Of a stretch of DNA of 64,000 nucleotides, positions 1 to 7,081 are shown piece by piece. The notes beneath the pieces were generated by a model. That model did not search any database. It had not been told where the DNA came from and saw only the letters and a list, made by a program, of their open reading frames with translations. The position numbers and the translations under genes are program-made. Numbering within the stretch: position 1 is the stretch's first letter; each line of letters begins with the position of its first letter. The stretch comes from Sphingosinicella sp. (GTDB lineage: Bacteria > Pseudomonadota > Alphaproteobacteria > Sphingomonadales > Sphingomonadaceae), in the NCBI RefSeq assembly GCF_013911755.1, contig NZ_JACESP010000010.1, forward strand, positions 1 to 64,000. Reading direction: 5' to 3'.

Positions 1-1249
1 GTGACCGCGGGAGCGACCCCGCAGGCTGAACGTCGATCTTCACGCTGATGCCGACCATGGTCTTGATGCGGTGGGCGAGCGTGTAGGCGTGTTCGGCGTG
101 GGTTGCCGCGTCGGTGTCCTCGCGCGCCTCGACCGAGAGTCGCACCATGTCCATCCGGTCCGGGCGGGTGAGTTCGATCAGGAAGTGCGGCGCGAGTGCG
201 GGGACGGACAGGATGTGCTCTTCGATCTGGCTCGGGAACACGTTCACGCCCCGGATGATCATCATGTCGTCCGACCGGCCGGTAATCTTCGCCATGCGGC
301 GCATGCTGCGCGCCGTGCCGGGGAGAAGCCGGGTGAGGTCGCGCGTGCGGTAGCGCACGATCGGCATCGCCTCCTTGGTGAGCGAGGTGAACACGAGCTC
401 GCCCTCTTCACCATCGGGAAGCACCGCGCCCGTCTCTGGGTCGATCACCTCGGGGTAGAAATGATCCTCCCAGATCGTGAGACCGTCCTTCGTCTCCACG
501 CACTCCTGCGCCACGCCGGGGCCCATCACCTCGGAGAGGCCGTAGATGTCGACGGCATCGATCGCGAACGCGCTCTCGATCTCGGCGCGCATCGCCTCGG
601 TCCACGGCTCGGCGCCGAAGATGCCCGTCTTCAGCGAACACTTCGCCGGGTCGATGCCCTGCCGCCGGAACTCGTCGAGGATCGCCAGCATGTAGCTCGG
701 CGTCACCATGATTATCTCAGGCGCGAAGTCGGTGATCAGCTGCACCTGCTTCTCGGTCTGCCCGCCCGACATCGGGATCACCGTGCAGCCCAGCGCCTCC
801 GCCCCGTAGTGCGCGCCGAGACCGCCGGTGAAGAGGCCGTAGCCATAGGCGACGTGCACCTTCATCCCCGGGCGACCACCCGCCGCGTGGATCGACCGCG
901 CGACGAGGCCCGACCACGTGTCGATGTCGGCTTTCGTGTAGCCCACCACGGTGGCCTTCCCCGTCGTCCCCGACGAGGCGTGGATGCGGGAGAGCTTTTC
1001 CTGCGGCACTGCGAAGAAGCCGAACGGGTACGCGTCGCGCAGATCCGCCTTCGTCGTGAACGGGAACTTCGAAAGGTCACCGAGTGACTTCAGGTCGTCA
1101 GGATGCACCCCCGCCGCGTCGAACTTCGCCCGGTACGCCGGGTTCCCCGCATACGCATGCGCAAGGCTCCCGCGCAGACGCTCCAGCTGCAACGCCGATA
1201 GCTCGTCTCGCGACGCGTGCTCTATCGCGTCGAGGCCGATTCCGCTCAC
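1..1249 (-). CDS. paaK: phenylacetate-CoA ligase, 3' end cut by window
   Basis: Adenylate-forming enzyme that converts phenylacetate, ATP and CoA to phenylacetyl-CoA, the entry step of the aerobic phenylacetate pathway. The visible 416 codons carry the AMP-binding P-loop SSGTTGKATV, then YGLSEVMGPG and the C-terminal TGRSDDMMIIRGVNVFPSQ, all typical of PaaK. The family is about 430-440 residues, so only the last residues lie outside the window. The start is a GTG that overlaps the stop of the upstream aldehyde dehydrogenase (GTGA), so the two are translationally coupled. The remaining paa genes (paaABCDE and others) are not visible here, so the full pathway cannot be confirmed. An indoleacetate or other aryl-acetate substrate is possible. 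Confidence 0.9.
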   Translation of the reverse strand, partial: MSGIGLDAIEHASRDELSALQLERLRGSLAHAYAGNPAYRAKFDAAGVHPDDLKSLGDLSKFPFTTKADLRDAYPFGFFAVPQEKLSRIHASSGTTGKATVVGYTKADIDTWSGLVARSIHAAGGRPGMKVHVAYGYGLFTGGLGAHYGAEALGCTVIPMSGGQTEKQVQLITDFAPEIIMVTPSYMLAILDEFRRQGIDPAKCSLKTGIFGAEPWTEAMRAEIESAFAIDAVDIYGLSEVMGPGVAQECVETKDGLTIWEDHFYPEVIDPETGAVLPDGEEGELVFTSLTKEAMPIVRYRTRDLTRLLPGTARSMRRMAKITGRSDDMMIIRGVNVFPSQIEEHILSVPALAPHFLIELTRPDRMDMVRLSVEAREDTDAATHAEHAYTLAHRIKTMVGISVKIDVQPAGSLPRS

Positions 1250-2655
1250 CGATGGATCACCTGCACAGTCGTGAACTCGGCAAGGCCGAGTGCGCCGAAT
1301 TCGACGCCGATGCCCGATTGCTTCACCCCGCCGAAGGGGGCGTCCGGACGAACCATGCTGTGGCTGTTGATCCATGCACTGCCGCATTCGAGACGGCTCG
1401 CAAGTGCCGCGGCCTTGTCGATGTCGCCCGACCATATCGAACCGCCAAGACCGCTCGGGTTGTCGTTGGCGCGGGCAAGCGCATCCTCCACATCGCTGTA
1501 GCGGATGATCGGCAGTGCCGGCCCAAACTGTTCCTCGTCGACGATGGCCATGCCGTCCTTCGCCTCGGCAAGGATCGTCACCGGGTAGAACAGGCCTTCG
1601 CCTTCCATCGGCGCGCCGCCGCACAGTGCCTGCGCACCGTCCGCAATCGCGGCGTCCACCAGCGTGCGCACGCGGTCGAACTGCATCCGGTTCTGCACCG
1701 TGCCGAGCACGCTGTCCGCATTGCGCCCGTCGCCGACCTTCACGTTCGCCGCATACGCGACGAGCCGCTTGCACACCTCGTCGTAGATCGAATCGTGCAC
1801 GTAGAGCCGCTTGATCGCCGCGCAGGTCTGGCCGTTGTTGATGAACGCGCCCCAGAACAGTTTCTCGGTCGCCGCGTCGAGATCGGTATCGGGCAACACA
1901 ATCGCCGCGTCGTTGCCGCCGAGCTCGAGCGTCAGCCTCTTCAATGTGTCCGCCGCACTCGCCATCACGCGCTTGCCCGTGCGCGTCGATCCGGTGAACA
2001 CGATCTTGTCGATCCCCGGGTGCACGGACATCGCGCGGCCGATTTCGTCCTCGCCTGCCACCGCATTCAGCACCCCCGGCGGCAGCGCCGCCTGCAGTAG
2101 CTCGGCGAGCCGCAGCGTCGCGATCGGCGTGTAGGGCGAAGGCTTCAGCACCACAGTGTTGCCCGCACGGATCGCCGGCATGATGTGCCAGATCGCGATC
2201 ATCACGGGGAAGTTCCACGGCGTGATCGAACCGACAACGCCGATCGGTTTCCGGTGCAGCGTCACCTTGCCGGCAGCGTCGTCCTGAATCGTCTCCACGG
2301 GCAGGTCGAGGCTTGCGGTGTACCGCGTCCACGCCGCCGCGCCGCCGATTTCCCACTGTGAACCCATGCCGCCAAGCGGCTTGCCCTGCTCCAGCGTCAC
2401 AAGCTCGGCAAGCTCCGCCAGGTTCGCCTCGATGATGTCCGCCATCGCGTTCACCGCCGCCTTGCGCTGCGCATCCGGCGTTGCCGCCCAGCCCGGGAAC
2501 GCGCGCCGCGCCGCTGCGACCGCTGCATCCAGATCGGCCGCGGTCGCCGCGGGACAATGTGCGAACACTGTTCCATTCGCTGGATTGGTCACGTCAAAAT
2601 GACGGCTGGCCTGGGCAGTCCGGCCATCAATCACCAAATTATAGCTTTGCGGCAT
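1246..2655 (-). CDS. NAD(P)-dependent aldehyde dehydrogenase
   Basis: ALDH-superfamily enzyme of 469 residues that oxidises an aldehyde to its acid. Visible are PWNFP near residue 146, the nucleotide-binding FTGST at 220-224, the general base in LELGG (E244) and the catalytic thiol in NGQTC (C278). Length and motifs are complete. It lies directly upstream of paaK with a GTGA overlap, so I infer that its aldehyde feeds the ligase, for example phenylacetaldehyde to phenylacetate. The sequence alone does not fix the substrate, and aliphatic or semialdehyde use is not excluded. The promoter should lie in the AT-rich 2656-2954 region, which also holds an inverted repeat. Confidence 0.88.
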   Translation of the reverse strand: MPQSYNLVIDGRTAQASRHFDVTNPANGTVFAHCPAATAADLDAAVAAARRAFPGWAATPDAQRKAAVNAMADIIEANLAELAELVTLEQGKPLGGMGSQWEIGGAAAWTRYTASLDLPVETIQDDAAGKVTLHRKPIGVVGSITPWNFPVMIAIWHIMPAIRAGNTVVLKPSPYTPIATLRLAELLQAALPPGVLNAVAGEDEIGRAMSVHPGIDKIVFTGSTRTGKRVMASAADTLKRLTLELGGNDAAIVLPDTDLDAATEKLFWGAFINNGQTCAAIKRLYVHDSIYDEVCKRLVAYAANVKVGDGRNADSVLGTVQNRMQFDRVRTLVDAAIADGAQALCGGAPMEGEGLFYPVTILAEAKDGMAIVDEEQFGPALPIIRYSDVEDALARANDNPSGLGGSIWSGDIDKAAALASRLECGSAWINSHSMVRPDAPFGGVKQSGIGVEFGALGLAEFTTVQVIHR

Positions 2656-2969
2656 TCAATCGCTCCGGGATCATTTCGTACGGGATGCACGCGTTCACGA
2701 TCGGAACCTTACAGTGGCCCCGTTCAGGAACTCGAACACTAACCCGTATATCTTCGAGTTAATATTTCATTGACCCAATGCGCCGAGAATTCAAATCGCG
2801 TCTCGCCATGCGCATCGGATATAATTATTTAGGAAAAATACGATGTTATGCGCGCCCTGCCCGCCGTGCACCCATCCCCGTCCCTCATTCGCACTTAAAT
2901 CGAATTTCTTCGACTATTGATGAAAACAGGGGGGTTGTCAACATCCTGAAAACGATGGAAACGGGGCAG
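2656..2969. promoter_or_regulatory. divergent control region between aldehyde dehydrogenase and TetR gene
   Basis: About 310 bases without a convincing gene, clearly more AT-rich than the flanks, between two divergently read genes. It holds the inverted repeat described separately and stretches such as TATAATTATT near 2819 that could act as promoter elements. An open frame from 2778 reads into the TetR gene, but its N-terminal part is low-complexity and resembles no regulator, so I treat it as untranslated. Confidence 0.5.
2729..2760. promoter_or_regulatory. inverted repeat, candidate TetR operator
   Basis: AACTCGAA at 2729-2736 and TTCGAGTT at 2753-2760 are perfect reverse complements separated by 16 bases. 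The site lies upstream of the aldehyde dehydrogenase-paaK operon and faces the TetR gene, where a local repressor would bind. Assigning it to this TetR protein is inference; the 16-base gap is longer than usual for a TetR half-site pair. Confidence 0.4.
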
Positions 2970-3623
2970 ATGAACATCAACGTGAAAAGCAGGCCGCCCG
3001 CGCGAAAGGCGACACAGGCGCGCGGCCGGGTGCGGCGAGCCGAACTCCTCGAAGCGGCGCGCGCCATGCTCGACACGCAGAACATCGATCAGATCGGCAT
3101 GATTGCGGTTGCCGAGGTCGCGGGCATCCCGGCCTCATCGGCCTATCATTTCTTCCCCGAGATCGGCGATCTGTGGAAAGAGCTCGTGCGCACCCTTGCC
3201 ATCGTGCAGGCCGCCGAAGATCTGATGCTTCCCGAGGTCGACGAGTGGGAAACGCTCATCGAACTGTCGCTTGCGCATCACCAGAAAGCCTTCAACAGCA
3301 ACCGCGCGGCGCGCCAGCTGATGCTCGGGCCTCACACGCCCCCCGAAATCAAGCACGCCGGCTGCAAGGAAGATTTTCGGTTCGGCACCGCACTCTGGAC
3401 CGCCGTGCGTCGCCAGTTCATCCTCCCCGGCCTTGCTGATTCACGCGAACTGTTCTTCAAGGCGCTTCTGATTTCCGACGTGTTCTTCTCGCTGTCGGTC
3501 GCCGATCACGATCGCGTCACCGATGAAGCGCTCGCCGAAGCGAAGCTCGCAATGATTTCTTACCTGCGCGCCTACCTGCCGACCCGCCTCGCGCGCGCCG
3601 GCGAAACGGACGCAGCGGCCTAG
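2970..3623 (+). CDS. TetR/AcrR-family transcriptional regulator
   Basis: DNA-binding regulator of about 217 residues. The N-terminal helix-turn-helix spans roughly residues 25-68, with the TetR-typical pattern AEVAGIPASSAYHFFPE at its recognition end. The rest is an all-helical ligand domain of unknown specificity. The ATG at 2970 follows a GGAAACGGGG stretch; an in-frame ATG at 2955 is also possible. It is divergent from the aldehyde dehydrogenase-paaK operon and probably controls it. Its stop overlaps the stop of the convergent Lrp gene in the palindrome CTAG. Confidence 0.85.
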   Translation: MNINVKSRPPARKATQARGRVRRAELLEAARAMLDTQNIDQIGMIAVAEVAGIPASSAYHFFPEIGDLWKELVRTLAIVQAAEDLMLPEVDEWETLIELSLAHHQKAFNSNRAARQLMLGPHTPPEIKHAGCKEDFRFGTALWTAVRRQFILPGLADSRELFFKALLISDVFFSLSVADHDRVTDEALAEAKLAMISYLRAYLPTRLARAGETDAAA

Positions 3624-4090
3624 GCGGGCATCCCGCTCACCGGAACAGGCGTCGCCTTCATCTGCTCCATCGAAAAGGTGGAGCTGACGTCCGACAACCC
3701 CGGCACCTCGCTGATCAGCTGCTGATAGACGCGGTCGTAGTGCTGGATATCGCGCACCAGCATTTTCAGCAGATAGTCGACATCGCCGCTCATCCGGTGG
3801 CATTCCACGATCTCGGGGATCGCGCGGATCGCCGCGGCGAACCGCTCAAGCCACGCCTTGTCGTGCGACGAGATGCGGATCGAAACGAACACCGTCATCG
3901 CAAGGCCCAGCGCCGGCGCGTTCACCACCGCGACACGGCGCTCGATGATTCCGGCCTCCTCCATCTGCCGGATGCGGCGCCAACACGGGTTCGCCGACAG
4001 CGCGACCCGCTCCCCGATCTCCTGAATCGAGAGCGTCGCGTCGCATTGCAGGATTTCAAGGATCGCCCTGTCTTTGGAATCGAATTTCAT
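3620..4090 (-). CDS. Lrp/AsnC-family transcriptional regulator
   Basis: A 156-residue regulator with the classic architecture: an N-terminal winged helix (residues about 5-60, including the IQEIGERVALS helix-turn-helix and the RRIRQMEEAGII wing) followed by the AsnC/RAM ligand domain with MSGDVDYLLKMLVRDI. Such proteins form octamers and respond to amino acids. The neighbours do not reveal a specific target. The gene converges on the TetR gene with a 4-base stop overlap. Confidence 0.93.
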   Translation of the reverse strand: MKFDSKDRAILEILQCDATLSIQEIGERVALSANPCWRRIRQMEEAGIIERRVAVVNAPALGLAMTVFVSIRISSHDKAWLERFAAAIRAIPEIVECHRMSGDVDYLLKMLVRDIQHYDRVYQQLISEVPGLSDVSSTFSMEQMKATPVPVSGMPA

Positions 4091-4216
4091 AATCTGGTCA
4101 AAATCCTAGGATTCGTTCCAGAATATCTCTAGCCGCCCTGTGTTCCGACGCAACCTTGTGCGCGACACAACTTGCGCATCGTCTTTCGCACCGCGGCAGC
4201 GCCGTGGATGCGCTCC

Positions 4217-4774
4217 TTATTGCTCGATCACCTTGAAGCGCGTCAGCTCCTTCGCCGGCTCGGCCCAGTCGGGCTTCAGCGCTGCCGCCTGCCGATAATC
4301 GTCGTAAGCCTCGCGCACCCGGCCGAGCTTTTCGTGTGCGACGCCGCGCGCATAAAGCGCGACCTCGGGGCGGCTGGGCGTCAACGCGATGCCCCGCGAC
4401 AGCAGATCGACCGCGACCGTCTCGCTGCCGCCGCGATGCAACACTGCGATCCCCTTGTTCACATAGGCTTCGGCAAGATCGCCATCGATGCCGAGCGCCG
4501 TGTCGTAGTCGGCGATCGCGTTCGCATAATCGCGGCCCTGCATGAACAGGACCCCGCGGTTCACATGCGTCGCCGCCCGCTCGGAACTGGAAAGCTTGTC
4601 GAACTTCAGCGCAAAGTCGCAGTCCGTAAACGCGGCGCGCCCGGCCCGGTTGAACTCGGCCGCCTCGTAGCATTTGCGGGCATAGCCGTCGCCGAGGATG
4701 GTCACAGCCGCATCAGCGCCCCCGGCGGCAGGAAGCACGGCCAGAATGGCCGCGAACCAATATCTCTTCGTCAT
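4217..4774 (-). CDS. exported TPR-repeat protein
   Basis: A 185-residue protein with a Sec signal peptide (MTKRYWFAAILAVLPAAGGA, cleavage probably near residue 23). About three tetratricopeptide repeats follow, for example a helix pair containing YANAIADYDTALGI and another with VREAYDDYRQAAALKPDW. TPRs are protein-protein scaffolds; no catalytic motif is seen. A probable ribosome site, GGGAGGTGG, precedes the start. It is probably periplasmic with an unknown partner. The 126 bases between its stop and the Lrp start hold no recognisable gene. Confidence 0.75.
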   Translation of the reverse strand: MTKRYWFAAILAVLPAAGGADAAVTILGDGYARKCYEAAEFNRAGRAAFTDCDFALKFDKLSSSERAATHVNRGVLFMQGRDYANAIADYDTALGIDGDLAEAYVNKGIAVLHRGGSETVAVDLLSRGIALTPSRPEVALYARGVAHEKLGRVREAYDDYRQAAALKPDWAEPAKELTRFKVIEQ

Positions 4775-4835
4775 GGCACCACCTCCCTGTCAGGGAAACG
4801 ATGCGGCGCAGTCTACACCCGAAAGGCCTTCGATC

Positions 4836-5033
4836 CTAGGCGATGATGTCCGGCAGCAGTTGATCCCGCAGACTTTCGATTTCGTCCTTCAGCCGCAGCT
4901 TGCGTTTCTTCATCCGGGCGAGCTGGAGCTGGTCGCTGCCCGGCAGGATGCGGATGGCATCGATGGCGGCATCCAGATCGCGGTGTTCCTCGAGCAGCGA
5001 CTCGAGGCGGGCCCTCACGTCGCTTTCATCCAC
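4836..5033 (-). CDS. DUF465 (YdcH-like) microprotein
   Basis: A 65-residue, highly charged helical protein. The second half, LARMKKRKLRLKDEIESLRDQL, is the DUF465/YdcH signature of small coiled-coil proteins with a conserved KKKKLRLKDEI-type core. Function is unknown. A second family member lies 250 bases away on the opposite strand, so the two form a divergent pair. Confidence 0.85.
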   Translation of the reverse strand: MDESDVRARLESLLEEHRDLDAAIDAIRILPGSDQLQLARMKKRKLRLKDEIESLRDQLLPDIIA

Positions 5034-5279
5034 GATGTCTGCACTCCGGCCACCGGTTCGCGAGTCGTCTGGTCATGGCGCTACCATAAGCGCGCGCGCG
5101 ACAGCTGCGAGTCGTTTTGACGCGCGGCCGGCATATCGCCCAAATTCTGGGGACGAACCGACCCTGTCTCACCACAGATTGTGGTAAATGCGCGCTTCAT
5201 CTCTTCCCCGCTGACAAGCGTTTCGAAATGTGTTCCACTCGCTCATCCTGATGCACTTCAGAGCAAAGGAGATCGGACT

Positions 5280-5438
5280 ATGGTCGACGCACACCTGGCT
5301 GCGCTTTCGGAAAAACACGCAAACCTTGAAAGCCAGATTGATCAGGAAGTCCACCGACCGCTGCCCGACGAAATCCTCATCGCACAATGGAAAAAAGAAA
5401 AGCTGAGGCTCAAGGAGGTCATCTCCGGCATCCGCTAG
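5280..5438 (+). CDS. DUF465 microprotein
   Basis: A 52-residue protein with the DUF465 pattern LSEKHANLESQIDQEVHRP followed by QWKKEKLRLKEVI. The ATG at 5280 sits behind an excellent ribosome site (AAAGGAG, 8 bases upstream). The frame is open further upstream, but that extension does not match the family. Paralogue of the divergent DUF465 gene just upstream. Its stop codon lies at the outer arm of the large palindrome that follows. Confidence 0.85.
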   Translation: MVDAHLAALSEKHANLESQIDQEVHRPLPDEILIAQWKKEKLRLKEVISGIR

Positions 5439-5487
5439 ACCGCGATCGCTTCAGGTTGATTCAACCTGAAGCGTGAATCGCTGTCTA
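5434..5487. repeat. large intergenic palindrome (REP/MITE-like)
   Basis: The core at 5447-5473 is CGCTTCAGGTTGA, one base, then its exact reverse complement TCAACCTGAAGCG. Outer arms extend the symmetry imperfectly: GCGAT at 5442-5446 pairs with ATCGC at 5477-5481, and AGAC near 5437 pairs with GTCT near 5483. It lies between convergent genes and can form a long hairpin, so it may act as a bidirectional terminator. Its size and near-perfect symmetry suggest a dispersed repeat element. Confidence 0.6.
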
Positions 5488-5505
5488 AACTGTTGCTGAC
5501 CTGGC

Positions 5506-6177
5506 TCAACGCTGTTCGAGCGCCGGCGCATTGTCGTCGGCGCCCGGAAAGCGGCCGCCGTCGATGCCCGCAGCCATCATGGCGCGCGCGCCGCGCATGA
5601 GCCGTTCGAGTTCGGGCCGGTAGGGCGCATCCTTCGGGCTGCGCGCGTATAGATCCTGCCAGACCTTGAGCGCTTCGTCGGGCTCGCCCGCCTGCAGCCA
5701 TGCGAGGCCGAGGAAATAGGGTGGACCAGGATGCGCGGGGTCGATCGCCGACGCCCGCCCGAACGCCAGCCGCGCAGCGGGCGTGATGAAGCCGCCGGCA
5801 TGACGCGTCAGCGCGTTGCCGAGGCCAACCCATAGGTCGGGGACGTCCGGCATCGCCTTCGCGGCGAGACTAAGCCCCTCGATCGCCTGCTCCGTTTTGC
5901 CCTGACGGCTGAGGATATCGGCGAACATCAGCCATGCGCCGACATCACCCGTGTTCTGCAGAAGCCGCCGGCGTGCGGCTTCAAGCTGCGGCGCGGAGTC
6001 GGCATCGATCGCACGCGGCGGCGCCGGCTTGCTCGGCAGCGCCGGGTTGCTCGTCAGCAGATAACCCGCAAGCCCCACGGCGAGCGCAAATCCCACCGGC
6101 AGCAGCGGCATCTTCATCCGCCACAGCACCGCACCGGTCAGCAGCGTCAGCACGGCGATGGCGATCCAGCCGCTCAT
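5506..6177 (-). CDS. ccmI: cytochrome c maturation protein CcmI/CycH-like TPR protein
   Basis: Probable apocytochrome c chaperone of the System I heme-ligation complex. The 223 residues begin with two membrane helices (about 5-20 and 28-46), followed by periplasmic TPR repeats, for example GAWLMFADILSRQGKTEQA and PDLWVGLGNALTRHAGG. The ATG overlaps the ccmH stop (ATGA), so it is the last gene of ccmFGHI. It is shorter than some CcmI proteins, which fits the single TPR domain. The call rests on context plus the membrane-TPR layout. Confidence 0.83.
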   Translation of the reverse strand: MSGWIAIAVLTLLTGAVLWRMKMPLLPVGFALAVGLAGYLLTSNPALPSKPAPPRAIDADSAPQLEAARRRLLQNTGDVGAWLMFADILSRQGKTEQAIEGLSLAAKAMPDVPDLWVGLGNALTRHAGGFITPAARLAFGRASAIDPAHPGPPYFLGLAWLQAGEPDEALKVWQDLYARSPKDAPYRPELERLMRGARAMMAAGIDGGRFPGADDNAPALEQR

Positions 6178-6545
6178 GCGCCTTTCCTCCGGTAGAGCCG
6201 CCAAACGGCGACAGCGCCGATCGCAAGGAACAGCAGCGGCGCCGCCCAAAGCACGAGATTGGCGCCCGTCTTCGGCGGGTCGAAGGTCACGTAGTCGCCG
6301 TAGCGGCTGACGAGATACGATTTCACCTGTTCGGGAGTCTCGCCCGCCGCGATCCGCTCGCGCACGACCGCGCGCATGTCCGCCGCCATGTCGGCGTCGC
6401 TGTCGGCGATCGACTGGTGCTGGCAGACGAGGCAGCGCAGCTCGTGCATCAGCGCACGCGCCGCCGCCTCCTGCGCGGGCGGCAGCGCCGGCGCCTCCGC
6501 GGCGGCCGTGAGCGCCAGAAAGGCGAGCGGCAGCAGCGCCTTCAT
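6174..6545 (-). CDS. ccmH: cytochrome c maturation protein CcmH
   Basis: Thiol-disulfide protein of 123 residues that reduces apocytochrome c for heme attachment. A signal/anchor helix starts the protein, followed by the family motif LRCLVCQ (C38 and C41) with the QSIADSDADMA context, and YLVSRYGDYV. A C-terminal membrane helix (LVLWAAPLLFLAIGAVAVW) precedes a basic tail. This is the short CcmH form without a fused TPR domain, which agrees with a separate ccmI downstream. Both ends overlap neighbours by ATGA. Confidence 0.95.
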   Translation of the reverse strand: MKALLPLAFLALTAAAEAPALPPAQEAAARALMHELRCLVCQHQSIADSDADMAADMRAVVRERIAAGETPEQVKSYLVSRYGDYVTFDPPKTGANLVLWAAPLLFLAIGAVAVWRLYRRKGA

Positions 6546-7081
6546 GAGCCCTTCGCCTCCTCGATATCCTTCAGAATCTCGGCCACCTGCTCGGGGCGTA
6601 TCTGCCCGATGTATTGCTTGCGGATGATGCCCTTGCCGTCGATCAGGAACGTCTCGGGCAGGCCCGACGCGCCGAGGTTCAGCACCGCCTTGCTGTTCGG
6701 GTCCATGCCGATGCGGCGGAACGGGTCGCCGTGATCCTTCAGGAACGCCGTGATGTTCTCCGGCGTGTCGCGCACCGCGATGCCGTGGATCACCACGCCC
6801 TTGTCGGCGAGTGCCTTCAGCTGCGGCGCCTCCACGCGGCATGGCGCGCACCAGCTCGCGAACAGGTTCACGAGCGTCACCGTCCCTTGTCGAAGGTCGC
6901 CGTCGTTGAGGCCGGGGTGCAGTTCGTCCATGCCGACGAGGTCCATCGCGGGCACCGGCTTCCCCACCATCTTCGATACGACCACGCGCTGCTGCGGCGC
7001 GCCCATGCGGTAAACGGCAAGCGCCACGAAGCCGAGGAACATGAGGAGCGGCACGATCAGCGCAATGCGTCTTGCGGTCAT
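6542..7081 (-). CDS. ccmG: thiol:disulfide interchange protein DsbE/CcmG
   Basis: Membrane-anchored periplasmic thioredoxin of 179 residues that passes electrons to CcmH or apocytochrome c. It has an N-terminal anchor helix (residues about 5-23), the active site WCAPC at 77-81 and the cis-proline region GLPETFLIDGKG. The start overlaps the ccmF stop by ATGA and the stop overlaps ccmH in the same way. An in-frame extension upstream lies inside ccmF and is not expected to be translated. Confidence 0.95.
   Translation of the reverse strand: MTARRIALIVPLLMFLGFVALAVYRMGAPQQRVVVSKMVGKPVPAMDLVGMDELHPGLNDGDLRQGTVTLVNLFASWCAPCRVEAPQLKALADKGVVIHGIAVRDTPENITAFLKDHGDPFRRIGMDPNSKAVLNLGASGLPETFLIDGKGIIRKQYIGQIRPEQVAEILKDIEEAKGS

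Noticed and set aside
2778-2969. N-terminal extension of the first TetR protein
   Set aside because: The extra 64 residues do not resemble a TetR N-terminus and lie in the AT-rich control region.
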